Assembly (NCBI RefSeq): GCF_002982135.1
Contig: NZ_CP019981.1
Coordinates: forward strand, 186,001-250,000
Direction: 5' to 3'
Length of the DNA: 64,000 nucleotides
Origin: Pediococcus inopinatus
GTDB taxonomy: Bacteria; Bacillota; Bacilli; Lactobacillales; Lactobacillaceae
Made by a program: the position numbers and the translations under genes. The notes below the pieces were generated by a model that saw only the letters and a program-made list of their open reading frames with translations, was not told the DNA's origin and did not search any database. Of the stretch, positions 51,795 to 60,535 are shown piece by piece. Positions within the stretch are counted from its first letter, which is position 1. The number at the start of each line of letters is the position of its first letter.

Positions 51795-54533
51795 ATGACA
51801 AAAGGTTCTGCTTCTGGTAGTACTGACAATGGTGGGGAAATAGAAAAGAGTAAACCTCCTCATGCGTTTATAACTCAGACAACGGATCAACTCTTGGCTA
51901 AAGATCAGATTGCGCTTGATCAAGGCCTGACAAGTGAGAAAGCCCAGGAACGATTGAAACAGGATGGGCCCAACGCATTGGTCCAAAGGAAGCAAAGCAA
52001 GTGGGTACGCTTTTTCAAACAGTTCAATAACAGTATTACCTATATTCTTATTGTCGCCGCGATCGCGACTTTTCTATTGCGAGAATATTCAGATTCGATT
52101 GTAATTGGGCTGGTTGTAATTGTTAACGCACTGATCGGTTATTTTCAAGAGAGTAAAGCTTCGGAAGCTATCGATAATATTAAACAGATGTTGCAAGTTT
52201 CTGCAACGGTTATTCGCGATGGTAAACGAGATGATATCGAGGCCGAGGAGTTAGTTGTAGGGGACTTAGTTTTCCTTGAAGCTGGTGATAACGTCCCGGC
52301 GGATCTCCGAATTTTAGCTGCTGATAATTTAAAAATTCAGGAATCTTCATTAACTGGAGAAACTGACTCCGTTTTAAAAAATGATGAACCGTTAACAGAT
52401 CCTAAAACGCCATTGGGAGACCGTTTGAATATGGCTTATGCATCAACTGCGGTGACAAATGGTAGTGGGCTAGGAATTGTGACGGCCACTGGTGCAAATA
52501 GTGAAATTGGTAAAATTAACGCCAGCATGGAAAGTGTAAAATCAAAAACAACCCCACTAATGCGAGAAATTAATGGTTTAGGTAAATATATTTCTTACGC
52601 GATTGTGGCGGTAGCCGTTTTATTAGCTGTTTATGGTTTAGTGACACGAGTTTACTCGGTTTCTGCCTTGATGGTGGCGGTGATTACCATGGTGGTGGGT
52701 TCCCTTCCAGAAGGCTTGCCAGCTAGTACCTCAGTGGTTTTGGCCATGGGTGTGCAAAAAATGACGAAACAAAATGCGATCGTCAAAACTTTGCCGGCTG
52801 TAGAAACCCTTGGGTCAGTTGATGTGATTAATACTGATAAAACGGGAACCTTAACAAAAAATGAAATGACAATTGATACGCTGATTACCAAAAATGGTAA
52901 GTATGCGGTAACCGGAACGGGTTATACACCAACTGGGCATATTACTAAAAATGGCCAACCGGTCGCTGTCGGTCAAGATGAAGATTTAGACCGGTTGATG
53001 GTTGCTGGACACGAAGCTAATGACACACGCCTGATTAAAAATGATGATAAGTGGGAAATCAACGGAGAACCTACTGATGGCGCATTTTTAGCACTGTATC
53101 ATAAGGTGTTTAAAGAAACTGAGCCTGACTTAGTTGAATTGGACAAAATTCCATTTGATTCAGAATATCGTTATATTGCTAAACTGGATGAGGATTCAGA
53201 CGGACAACGCGTTATTTTGGTGAAAGGGTCTCCAGATAAGATCTTTACAATGGCCAAACAAGCAGATAGTAGCTTTGATATTCCAGACTGGACAAACCGG
53301 GTATCTCAGTTGGCAAGAGACGGTGAACGAGTGGTGGCCTTGGGTTATCGTGAAGTTTCGCGTGATGTCCATAACCTTACCCCAGAAGTTATGGCAGAAG
53401 GAGTTCATTTTCTAGGAATTACTGGGATTATTGATCCCCCTAGAGAAGAAACCATCGTGGCATTGAAGCAAATGCGTGAAGCCGGAATTAAAGTTAAAAT
53501 GATTACTGGTGATCACCCTGAAACGGCGTCTGCGATTGCTGCAAAGCTTGGTTTAGATGAAAATGTTTCGGCCATCACAGGTGCGCAAATTGATGAGCTT
53601 TCAGATGAAAAACTAAAAGAAGTTATCCAGGATTACAATGTGTTTGCGCGGACAACGCCGATGAACAAGTTGCGAATTGTGGAAGCATACCAAGCTAATG
53701 GGCTTGTCACTGCCATGACGGGTGACGGTGTTAATGATGCGCCAGCCTTGAAAAAAGCTGATATTGGAATTGCGATGGGGATCAAAGGAACCGATGTTGC
53801 GAAAGAAGCTGCCGATATGGTTTTAGCAGATGATAACTTTGCAACGTTGACGACCGCAATTAAAGAGGGACGTCACGTTTACGATAATATCAAAAAAACG
53901 ATTCGGTTCTTATTACCCACTAGTTTTGCTGAAGGTTTGATTGTGTTGATATCGATTATGTTCCAACAAGAATTACCTTTGGTGCCAACCCAGTTATTAT
54001 GGATTAACATGGTTTCCGCAGTCACAATTCAGTTCGCGTTCTTATTTGAACCAGCTGAGGAAGGTATCATGAAGCGGATGCCACGAAAGAGTAATCAGTC
54101 TTTCTTAAATAGAAAAGATGTTTGGCAAATTATCTATGTGGCAATTTTGATTGCTGCTCTGGGAATTGGAGCTTTCAACTGGTTAACGATGCAAGGGGTT
54201 AGTTCGACCGTTGCAAGTACCGTTACCTTAAACGTAATTGTATTCGGAAAAATCTTTTATCTCTTTAACATTCGGACGCCCAAGCCAGCAATTTCAAAAG
54301 ATGTTTTACGTAATAAGATGGCCTTTGTCATCATCGGGATTCTCCTGGTATTGCAAGCCGGAATTACCTATTTACCATTTATGCAGAGTATCTTTAGCAC
54401 TGCTGGGTTAAGCGCCCCCCTTTGGTTATTGCCAATTGTGGCCGGAATTGTTGTTTTAATTGTTACTGAGCTTGATAAACTGTTTGATCTCCGCCATCGA
54501 CTGCATTTAGCGACGTCTCGTAATCAAAAATAA
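51795..54533 (+). CDS. P2-type cation-transporting ATPase
   Basis: 912-residue P-type ATPase: N-terminal cation ATPase domain, TM pair, actuator SSLTGETDSV (about residue 190), M4 GSLPEGLPAS, phosphorylation site Asp348 in INTDKTGTLTKNE, KGSPDK nucleotide-binding site, MITGDHPETA and hinge TGDGVNDAPAL. The layout is of PacL/PMR1 calcium pumps. However M6 reads LLWINMVSAVTIQFAF instead of NLVTDGLPA: the ion-binding Asp is replaced by Ala. This makes a monovalent or other ion possible. AGGAGG before ATG. Confidence 0.9.
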   Translation: MTKGSASGSTDNGGEIEKSKPPHAFITQTTDQLLAKDQIALDQGLTSEKAQERLKQDGPNALVQRKQSKWVRFFKQFNNSITYILIVAAIATFLLREYSDSIVIGLVVIVNALIGYFQESKASEAIDNIKQMLQVSATVIRDGKRDDIEAEELVVGDLVFLEAGDNVPADLRILAADNLKIQESSLTGETDSVLKNDEPLTDPKTPLGDRLNMAYASTAVTNGSGLGIVTATGANSEIGKINASMESVKSKTTPLMREINGLGKYISYAIVAVAVLLAVYGLVTRVYSVSALMVAVITMVVGSLPEGLPASTSVVLAMGVQKMTKQNAIVKTLPAVETLGSVDVINTDKTGTLTKNEMTIDTLITKNGKYAVTGTGYTPTGHITKNGQPVAVGQDEDLDRLMVAGHEANDTRLIKNDDKWEINGEPTDGAFLALYHKVFKETEPDLVELDKIPFDSEYRYIAKLDEDSDGQRVILVKGSPDKIFTMAKQADSSFDIPDWTNRVSQLARDGERVVALGYREVSRDVHNLTPEVMAEGVHFLGITGIIDPPREETIVALKQMREAGIKVKMITGDHPETASAIAAKLGLDENVSAITGAQIDELSDEKLKEVIQDYNVFARTTPMNKLRIVEAYQANGLVTAMTGDGVNDAPALKKADIGIAMGIKGTDVAKEAADMVLADDNFATLTTAIKEGRHVYDNIKKTIRFLLPTSFAEGLIVLISIMFQQELPLVPTQLLWINMVSAVTIQFAFLFEPAEEGIMKRMPRKSNQSFLNRKDVWQIIYVAILIAALGIGAFNWLTMQGVSSTVASTVTLNVIVFGKIFYLFNIRTPKPAISKDVLRNKMAFVIIGILLVLQAGITYLPFMQSIFSTAGLSAPLWLLPIVAGIVVLIVTELDKLFDLRHRLHLATSRNQK

Positions 54534-54608
54534 AGGGGTTTCATTTTACCATTTTAAAAAGTGGTGCTAGGATGAAGTCGTAAAAATATGATTAGGGAGA
54601 TTTCGAAA

Positions 54609-54989
54609 ATGGCAAAAGAAGCAGTTAAAGTTGAAACAGATAAAGAACGGATTGCAAAAATCGACTTCGATAAAGAAGATGTTAAGCAAGCAGCTGACAT
54701 GATCGCAGAAAAAGGTTTCGTTACTAGAAATGATTTTCCCGATTTAAAAGATCGGCTGTGGAGCGAAGGATTTTACGAACAAATTGAAGATGAATTTCAT
54801 CATCGTGATAACGAAGATCCATACATTTTCTTTGAACGTTTTGACTTTATCGGTGGTGCCATTGAATCAATTATCTTCGACATGGACCAAGTTGAAACAA
54901 GAGAAAAAGCATTGCATATTTTAGGGGATGCTTCAGATTTAAAGGTTCAAGATAAGCCTAATGAAACACATAAAGTAGTTACTTATTAA
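54609..54989 (+). CDS. Small acidic soluble protein, 126 residues
   Basis: MAKEAVKVETDKERIAKIDF, then KQAADMIAEKGFVTRNDFPDLKDRLWSEGF, EDEFHHRDNEDPYIFFERFDFIGGAIESIIFDMDQVETRE; highly charged, helical, with no membrane segment. No family recognised. GGGAG is nine bases before the ATG at 54609 and an earlier ATG at 54588 is not needed. Sits between the ATPase and Hsp20, so a stress-related role is plausible from position only. Confidence 0.65.
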   Translation: MAKEAVKVETDKERIAKIDFDKEDVKQAADMIAEKGFVTRNDFPDLKDRLWSEGFYEQIEDEFHHRDNEDPYIFFERFDFIGGAIESIIFDMDQVETREKALHILGDASDLKVQDKPNETHKVVTY

Positions 54990-55005
54990 ACAATAGCGGA
55001 CTAAA

Positions 55006-55049
55006 TTAAAAGTTTCTAAACTGCGTTAAGCTAGTTTAGAAACTTTTTT
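55006..55049 (+). terminator. Terminator after the acidic protein gene
   Basis: AAAAGTTTCTAAACT pairs with AGTTTAGAAACTTTT around GCGTTAAGCT and ends in T's. Confidence 0.88.
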
Positions 55050-55105
55050 ATTGTTAAAATTAATGAATTGTAAATCCTATGATACCGGCTTTTTAAGACA
55101 CACAT

Positions 55106-55165
55106 TTAGCACTCTTACATAAAGAGTGCTAAATTCTTGCATTCGTTTCTAAAAGGTCATACTAT
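55106..55165 (+). promoter_or_regulatory. CIRCE operator and promoter of hsp20
   Basis: TTAGCACTC (55106-55114), nine bases, GAGTGCTAA (55124-55132): a perfect CIRCE, the HrcA binding site. Four bases later TTGCAT, 17 bases, TACTAT (55160-55165) form the promoter. So hsp20 is under HrcA control with groESL and dnaK, which are not in this window. Confidence 0.95.
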
Positions 55166-55221
55166 ATAAATGTACCAAGAAATGAGGTACAAAAAATAAT
55201 ATTAAAAGGGAGTCTTGAATT

Positions 55222-55650
55222 ATGGCTAACGAGTTAAGAAACAGAGATTTTGATGATTTTGCACCACTTGATTTTTTCGATAATTTTGGGAAGAATTTCT
55301 TCAAATCGATGACTCAAGGTAGCTCAATGAAGACGGACATCCGTGAAAACGATAAAAATTATGAAGTTTCCGCAGAACTACCTGGTTTCAAGAAGGAAAA
55401 TATCTCTTTGAATTATGACAACGATACGTTGACTATTGAAGGCAAGCATAACGTTGAAAAGGAAAAGAAAGACGAAAAAGGTAATTTGATTCGTCAAGAA
55501 CGGAGTTTCAGTAACACTTCACGTCAATTTTATTTACCAGACATCGATCGTGAAAAGATCAGTGCTTCATATGACGGTGGCGTTTTAAAAGTAATATTGC
55601 CAAAGAGTGAAGAAAAGTTAGAAGCTGGCAAACAAATTCAAATTAACTAA
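55222..55650 (+). CDS. hsp20: Hsp20/alpha-crystallin small heat shock protein
   Basis: 142-residue chaperone: N-terminal Phe/Asp-rich arm (DFDDFAPLDFFDNFGKNFFKS), alpha-crystallin domain MKTDIRENDKNYEVSAELPGFKKENI through LTIEGKHN and ISASYDGGVLKVILPK (A-x-x-x-G-V-L motif), and a short tail with IQIN (I-x-I). AAAGGGAG before ATG. Holds unfolded proteins for refolding; heat-inducible through the CIRCE upstream. Confidence 0.95.
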   Translation: MANELRNRDFDDFAPLDFFDNFGKNFFKSMTQGSSMKTDIRENDKNYEVSAELPGFKKENISLNYDNDTLTIEGKHNVEKEKKDEKGNLIRQERSFSNTSRQFYLPDIDREKISASYDGGVLKVILPKSEEKLEAGKQIQIN

Positions 55651-55667
55651 AATTGAATGGTACTCTT

Positions 55668-55702
55668 TAAAAAGCTGTGACTACACTGTCGCAGCTTTTT
55701 TG
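55668..55702 (+). terminator. Terminator after hsp20
   Basis: AAAAAGCTGTGAC pairs with GTCGCAGCTTTTT around TACACT and runs into T's. Confidence 0.85.
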
Positions 55703-55840
55703 CGTAATCATGGGGCCAAAAACTGCTTATAAATTGAATTCTTTATGTAACCGATATCAAATTAATTTTGTTTCGCCTAAAAAGGTGTTAAGCTGGAACT
55801 TGGATAGTTTCTTAAATCTATAATTTTAGGAGTGATAATT

Positions 55841-56785
55841 TTGAAACAAATTACAATTGGTGGCAAAAAGGTTTCTAACGTAGCCTTAGGAATTATGCGA
55901 ATGGACGCGTTGGATACAGACGCTGCAAAAAAAGTAATTGAGACAGCCGTTGATAACGGTGTAAACTTTATTGATACTGCGGACATTTATGGAGGCGGTA
56001 AATCAGATCTCGTTTTCCGTGATGCTTTAGCTAAATCATCCGTAGATCGTGATGACTTATGGATTCAATCCAAGGTTGGGATTCGTAATGGCAATGATGA
56101 CGGTTCAGGCAAGCCTTATGGAAACCGTTACGATTTCTCTAAACAACATATTATTGATGCCGTGAATCATGAGTTGCAGAGCTTAAATCTGGATTATTTG
56201 GATTCCGTTTTACTTCATCGTCCAGACCCATTGATGGAACCAAATGAGATTGCAGAAGCTTTTGATGAATTGCAAACAGCTGGTAAAGTGCGTCATTTTG
56301 GTGTTTCTAATTTCAATCCAATGCAATTTGAAATGTTGCAAGGCGCAGTTTCACAAAAGCTGATGTTTAATCAATTACAGTTTGGAATTATGCACAGCAA
56401 CATGATTGATTTTGGGATGCATACAAACATGCAAGATGACCATAGTGTTGATCATGACGGGCAATTCCTCGAATATTCTCGAATTCATGATATCGTGATC
56501 CAAGCTTGGTCACCATATCAATGGGGAAATTTCAATGGGCCATTTATTGACAATCCTAAATTCCCTGAATTAAATAAAAAAATGCAAGAATTGGCTGATC
56601 AGTATGGGGTCACAAAAAATGCTATTGCTACAGCATGGATTTTGCGTCATCCGGCTAAATTCCAAGTATTAGTGGGCTCAATGAATCCACAACATATTAA
56701 GGAATCATTGGCAGGTAGTGATGTAGAAATGACAGGCCAAGAGTGGTACGACATTTACTACGCAGCTGGAAATGATATGCCTTAA
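55841..56785 (+). CDS. Aldo/keto reductase (YdhF-like)
   Basis: 314 residues, AKR fold: ALGIMRMDALDTDAAKKVIE, catalytic Asp/Tyr in NFIDTADIYGGGKSD, Lys in WIQSKVGIRN, and His in LDSVLLHRPDPL. Different subgroup from the AKR at 46087; closest to B. subtilis/E. coli YdhF-type. Terminal IATAWILRHPAKFQVLVGSMNPQHIKE binds NADPH. AGGAG is eight bases before the TTG at 55841, so that start is used. Monocistronic. Confidence 0.9.
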   Translation: MKQITIGGKKVSNVALGIMRMDALDTDAAKKVIETAVDNGVNFIDTADIYGGGKSDLVFRDALAKSSVDRDDLWIQSKVGIRNGNDDGSGKPYGNRYDFSKQHIIDAVNHELQSLNLDYLDSVLLHRPDPLMEPNEIAEAFDELQTAGKVRHFGVSNFNPMQFEMLQGAVSQKLMFNQLQFGIMHSNMIDFGMHTNMQDDHSVDHDGQFLEYSRIHDIVIQAWSPYQWGNFNGPFIDNPKFPELNKKMQELADQYGVTKNAIATAWILRHPAKFQVLVGSMNPQHIKESLAGSDVEMTGQEWYDIYYAAGNDMP

Positions 56786-56808
56786 ATCCAGTGGGTAAAA
56801 ATAACGCG

Positions 56809-56880
56809 AAAAAGGTTCATAATAAGTGCGACGTATGCGAGAAAACTCCCGCAGTAGTCGTGGTTATTATGAACCTTTTG
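56809..56880 (+). terminator. Nested terminator after the aldo/keto reductase
   Basis: AAAAGGTTCATAATAA / TTATTATGAACCTTTT encloses GCGAC/GTCGT and TGCGAG/CCCGCA stems. Same style as the repeat family, but with its own inner sequence. Confidence 0.85.
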
Positions 56881-56921
56881 TTGTTTTTAACCGGCCTAAG
56901 AAATCTTAGTAGATAATGGAC

Positions 56922-56971
56922 CAAAAAAGAATCCTAGCTCAAATTTCAATTGTTTGAGTCAGAATTCTTCT
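56922..56971 (-). terminator. Terminator after the lipoprotein gene
   Basis: On the minus strand AAGAATTCTGACTCAAA pairs with TTTGAGCTAGGATTCTT, followed by TTTTTTGG. Confidence 0.75.
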
Positions 56972-56981
56972 AAAAATCTAA

Positions 56982-57548
56982 TTAATCAGTACTGTATTGG
57001 CGTGTGCCGATCAATTGATGATGCGTATCATAAAAACTAACCTTCACGGGGGCGCCGTTTTTCACAAGCTGCCATGAACCTTCAGCCTTGATATGGTGGT
57101 TAGGTTTAATTTCACTAACCGAGGCATTTTCCAAATTATCATCATTGGTTGCTGACGTTGAGAAGGGAAGGGATCCCTGTTCAAGCGTTTTAGGCTTACC
57201 ATTGACGGTTTGAGTCGCCTTAACATATTTATACCAGCAGTCCGATGGAACGAGCTGAGATTTTCCGGTATTGGTGAAGGTATATTTTAAAATTAAGACT
57301 TGTTTATTTTTGGTAGCGGATGCCGTGACATGATTCTCGGTAATTAAAAATGTTCCTTGCTTGGTTGTAAAAGTTTGCCCAGCCAAAGTAGCTGTTTTCT
57401 GCACAACTTTTTTGACCGAACTAGTCTTTTTGGCGCTTGAAGTGCTAGTTTTCCCGGAATTTGAAGCCTTTCCAGCGCTACAGGCAGTTACGCCACTCGC
57501 TACAAAACCAATCAGTAAAATTAAAAATATTTTTTTGAAGCTTTTCAA
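56982..57548 (-). CDS. Lipoprotein with DUF5067-like domain
   Basis: 188 residues: signal KKIFLILLIGFVASGVTAC with lipobox VTAC (Cys about residue 23), Ser/Thr/Lys linker, then a beta-sandwich-type domain: FLITENHVTASATKNKQVLILKYTFTNTGKSQLVPSDCW and EGSWQL. This is the DUF5067/DUF4352 pattern of surface lipoproteins of lactobacilli. Start is TTG with AAAGGAG at a long spacing, slightly uncertain. Attached to the outer face of the membrane; role unknown. Confidence 0.8.
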   Translation of the reverse strand: MKSFKKIFLILLIGFVASGVTACSAGKASNSGKTSTSSAKKTSSVKKVVQKTATLAGQTFTTKQGTFLITENHVTASATKNKQVLILKYTFTNTGKSQLVPSDCWYKYVKATQTVNGKPKTLEQGSLPFSTSATNDDNLENASVSEIKPNHHIKAEGSWQLVKNGAPVKVSFYDTHHQLIGTRQYSTD

Positions 57549-57557
57549 AATTGTGTG

Positions 57558-57893
57558 TTACTCCTTTGTTTGGTCGTTCAAGGCGCTAATGCTCATGCTG
57601 ACAGTTTTGGGTTTATCTTTCACGATGATAATTGTCCCTTTACCTAAAAAGTCTTTGTTTCCATTGTAGGCAAGATCATATTCTTTAGCAACATCACCAG
57701 AGTTTTGCAAGCCCATTACATAAATGGTGTCTTCTGTATAATCATCACTGAAAACAAAAGCAATCACTGATGAAACAACTAAGTCATCAGCCTGCATTTG
57801 TTTAAGTGTTCTCCAAATTCCGTCAATTACGGGTTGGGGAATAGTTTCTTTAACCTCATCGGTTACGCGTCGTTTCTTCGTGATTTCAAACAA
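57558..57893 (-). CDS. DUF960-like protein, 111 residues
   Basis: Starts FEITKKRRVTDEVKETIPQ, then VIDGIWRTLKQMQADDLVVSSVIAFVFSDDYTED and LAYNGNKDFLGKGTIIIVKD. This recalls DUF960 (RGV.E.IP..I...LW) proteins of lactic acid bacteria. The frame has no ATG. GAGG lies nine bases before the TTG at 57893, which is taken as start; a TTG at 57908 has no ribosome binding site. Ten bases upstream of the lipoprotein gene on the same strand. Function unknown. Confidence 0.6.
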   Translation of the reverse strand: MFEITKKRRVTDEVKETIPQPVIDGIWRTLKQMQADDLVVSSVIAFVFSDDYTEDTIYVMGLQNSGDVAKEYDLAYNGNKDFLGKGTIIIVKDKPKTVSMSISALNDQTKE

Positions 57894-58045
57894 AATAAAG
57901 TGCCTCAATTCATTAGTATTTTTCTAAGAATAGCACACTATCCTTAGTTTCGTCATGCAAATAGGCTAAAAATGGGCAATCTAGTTATAAAAACTAGCTG
58001 ATCGTGTTATACTGACGGTAACATCTATGGATGAGGTGAAAAGAA

Positions 58046-58588
58046 ATGAATGAATTAGAAACATATAATCGGTGGTTAAAAACAGTTAGAGACGTAAGGC
58101 TGCCTCACTGGGACGAATTACCCAACTTCGATTTGTATATGGATCAAGTAGTTGCCCTTTTGACCGGTTTTACCGGGCCATTAGGAATGGATCCTGTAAC
58201 TTCGACAATGATTAATAACTATGTGAAACAAAAAGCCGTGGTTGCCCCTACGAAAAAGAAGTACCAGGTTATGCAAGTGGCAGACATTTTATTGATTACT
58301 TTATTAAAACAGTCATATCCAATTAATGTGATTCGTTCCGGAATTGATCGCATTACGGCAACAGATTATCCAAAACAGGCGTATGATCGTTTTATTGATA
58401 TTGTGAACCAAAAGATTGCCAGAATCGGTGTGGAGCATACAACCATGGTGGCCAAAAATTTAGCTGAACAGTTGATGCAGGTCACATCAAATATGATTGT
58501 GGATCAAGTGCAAACCAGTGAATTGATCAGATTATTACAAAAATCGGCAGAACATAAGCCGACGACGTTAAATAAAAAAAGTAAGTAA
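58046..58588 (+). CDS. DUF1836-domain protein
   Basis: 180 residues. LPHWDELPNFDLYMDQVVALL, then MIDNYVK-like MINNYVKQKAVVAPTKKKYQVMQVADILLITLLKQ (a winged-helix-like part, about residues 50-90), and a helical C-terminal half. This is the DUF1836 pattern found across Firmicutes, suspected to be a DNA-binding regulator. GAGGTG before ATG. Stands alone; a hairpin terminator follows. Confidence 0.85.
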   Translation: MNELETYNRWLKTVRDVRLPHWDELPNFDLYMDQVVALLTGFTGPLGMDPVTSTMINNYVKQKAVVAPTKKKYQVMQVADILLITLLKQSYPINVIRSGIDRITATDYPKQAYDRFIDIVNQKIARIGVEHTTMVAKNLAEQLMQVTSNMIVDQVQTSELIRLLQKSAEHKPTTLNKKSK

Positions 58589-58605
58589 GACAAATCAGTA
58601 ATTAG

Positions 58606-58668
58606 TTCCACATAAATGCACTATAAACGGAGAAATTCCGTAGTAGATGTATTTTTGTGGAATTTTTT
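58606..58668 (+). terminator. Terminator after DUF1836
   Basis: TTCCACATAAAT / ATTTTTGTGGAA encloses ACGGAgaaaTTCCGT, then TTTTTT. Two-tier like the other long terminators here. Confidence 0.8.
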
Positions 58669-58757
58669 GTTTATTGAATGATTCTTTAAAAAGTGGAACG
58701 GTCCACTTAATAATTAGATAGGTTTCTCAAAACACTTAAATCAACCAATCCGTAAAT

Positions 58758-58953
58758 AGTTTGTGAAGAAAGCGATTACTTTTTGTGTTCTGTTTCACAA
58801 ACTCTTTATCTGAAAGCATTCGGTAGTTTCATAATTTTCACAAGGCGAAACCTTAAGTATATCGTGATGAACAATGGTTTCTATCAATTTCATATTATGT
58901 AAACAATACGTATTTACAAACGAATAGTTGAAAGCTACAATGAAACTTGTGAA
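58758..58953 (+). promoter_or_regulatory. Rex-like operator cluster before the aldehyde dehydrogenase
   Basis: TTGTG-N8-CACAA (58783-58800) fits the 18-base Rex operator outline. Half-sites TTGTGAA occur at 58761 and 58947, and TTCACAA at 58794 and 58837. AGTTTGTGAA (58758) and TTCACAAACT (58794) are perfect inverted arms. A separate repeat TGTAAA-N9-TTTACA lies at 58898-58918. The 400-base gap before the gene holds no other gene. NADH/NAD control of an acetaldehyde-forming enzyme is biologically sensible. Confidence 0.65.
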
Positions 58954-58991
58954 GCGAATAACATACTCATTCTGAGAGGAAGAATAATAAT

Positions 58992-60392
58992 ATGATTAAA
59001 GATTTGGATAATAAGAAGGAAATTGATGAACCACAAGTAATGGTCAATGATCTTGTTAAAAAAGCTCATATTGCTTTAGATCGTCTCAGTGTCATGGATC
59101 AGGAACAGATTGACAAGATTGTGCATGCAATGGCAGAAGCAGGATATCATGCTCGTCAGAAGTTGGCCAAGATGGCAGTCGATGAAACTGGCCGTGGTGT
59201 TTATGAACATAAGGTGATTAAAAACCAATTCGCTACAAAAGATATTTACAACTCAATTAAAAATGATCGCACAGTTGGAATTATTAGCGATGATAAAGAA
59301 ACAGGAATCATGAAGGTTGCTGAGCCAGTTGGTGTGATTGCGAGTGCAACTCCCGTAACAAATCCTAGTTCAACAGCTTTTCACAATGCCTTGTTAGCAA
59401 TTAAAACTCGGAATCCAATTATTTTTGCCTTCCATCCATTTGCACAAAAAACGTGTGTGGAAACTGGTCGGGTTATGGCTGAGGCAGCTGTAAAAGCTGG
59501 TGCCCCAGAGAACTGTGTCCAGTGGATTACAAAACCTAGCATGGCAGCAACAACAGATTTAATGAACCATGATGGTGTCGCAACCGTTGTCGCAACTGGT
59601 GGTGCTGGGATGGTTAAATCCGCATATTCTACCGGTAAACCAGCTCTTGGAGTTGGCCCTGGTAACGTTCCAGTGTACGTTGAGAAATCAGCTGATCTCA
59701 AACAAACAATTGATGATATCGTCTTATCAAAAACTTTTGACAATGGGATGATTTGTGCATCTGAATCTAATATGGTCGTTGATGCCGAAGTTTATGATGA
59801 AGTTAAAAAAGGTTTGAAGGATCAAGGTGCTTACTTCGTTAAAGACGCTGATATGGAAAACTTTGAGTCAACAGTCATGAATCGGGAAAAAGAATCAGTT
59901 AATCCTAAAGTGGCCGGTCAATCTGCATACAGTATTGCAACGTGGGCTGGGATTGAGGATTGTCCTGAAGATGCTAAGTTCTTGGTTGCTGAAATGGATG
60001 GACTCGGTGGAGAATATATTCTTTCTCACGAAAAGTTGTCTCCAGTTTTGACAATGGTTAAGGCTAAAGACCAAGATGATGCTGTTCATTTAATGAAACG
60101 GGGATTGAATCTTGGTGGCCTTGGTCATACAGTTGGCTTGCACACAAAAGATGATGACTTGATTAACCGTTTTGCCTTAGAAATGGACGCTTGCCGAATC
60201 TTAATTAATACCCCAACTTCACAAGGTGCAATTGGCTACAAATATAATAATGTGACGCCTTCTCTAACTTTGGGCTGTGGATCATGGGGTAAAAACTCCC
60301 TTTCACATAACTTAGAGGATTGGGATCTCTTGAATATCAAGACAGTCGCAAAACGTTTACCAAAACTTCGCCATGAAAGTTTGGATTTCTAA
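58992..60392 (+). CDS. CoA-acylating acetaldehyde dehydrogenase (stand-alone)
   Basis: Converts acetyl-CoA and NADH to acetaldehyde (or the reverse). 466 residues, equal to the N-terminal half of bifunctional AdhE without the iron alcohol dehydrogenase half. Motifs: PVGVIASATPVTNPSSTA, ALGVGPGNVPVY and catalytic Cys255 in FDNGMICASESN; ends soon after SLSHNLEDWDLLNIKTVAKR. The frame ends naturally and a terminator follows, so it is not a truncation artefact. Together with the pta-ackA genes it covers the acetyl-CoA branch to ethanol or acetate. Confidence 0.9.
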   Translation: MIKDLDNKKEIDEPQVMVNDLVKKAHIALDRLSVMDQEQIDKIVHAMAEAGYHARQKLAKMAVDETGRGVYEHKVIKNQFATKDIYNSIKNDRTVGIISDDKETGIMKVAEPVGVIASATPVTNPSSTAFHNALLAIKTRNPIIFAFHPFAQKTCVETGRVMAEAAVKAGAPENCVQWITKPSMAATTDLMNHDGVATVVATGGAGMVKSAYSTGKPALGVGPGNVPVYVEKSADLKQTIDDIVLSKTFDNGMICASESNMVVDAEVYDEVKKGLKDQGAYFVKDADMENFESTVMNREKESVNPKVAGQSAYSIATWAGIEDCPEDAKFLVAEMDGLGGEYILSHEKLSPVLTMVKAKDQDDAVHLMKRGLNLGGLGHTVGLHTKDDDLINRFALEMDACRILINTPTSQGAIGYKYNNVTPSLTLGCGSWGKNSLSHNLEDWDLLNIKTVAKRLPKLRHESLDF

Positions 60393-60406
60393 ATAAATGT
60401 GTTGAG

Positions 60407-60466
60407 TAAAATAACGCGATCATTAATTTCAATTAGCTCTTTGAAATTAGTGATCGCGTTATTTTT
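60407..60466. terminator. Terminator after the aldehyde dehydrogenase
   Basis: AAAATAACGCGATCA / TGATCGCGTTATTTT plus TAATTTCAA/TTGAAATTA, one nearly continuous stem of 25 or so pairs, then TTTTT. Confidence 0.9.
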
Positions 60467-60535
60467 CTAAACGTAGATAACGCTTTCTGTTATAATTGTA
60501 TCAGTAACTTAAATTTGAGAAAAAGGTGGGATTTT

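Noticed and set aside
58992-60392. Truncated adhE caused by a frameshift
   Set aside because: No alcohol dehydrogenase sequence follows in any frame; a perfect terminator lies directly behind the stop, so it is a natural single-domain enzyme.
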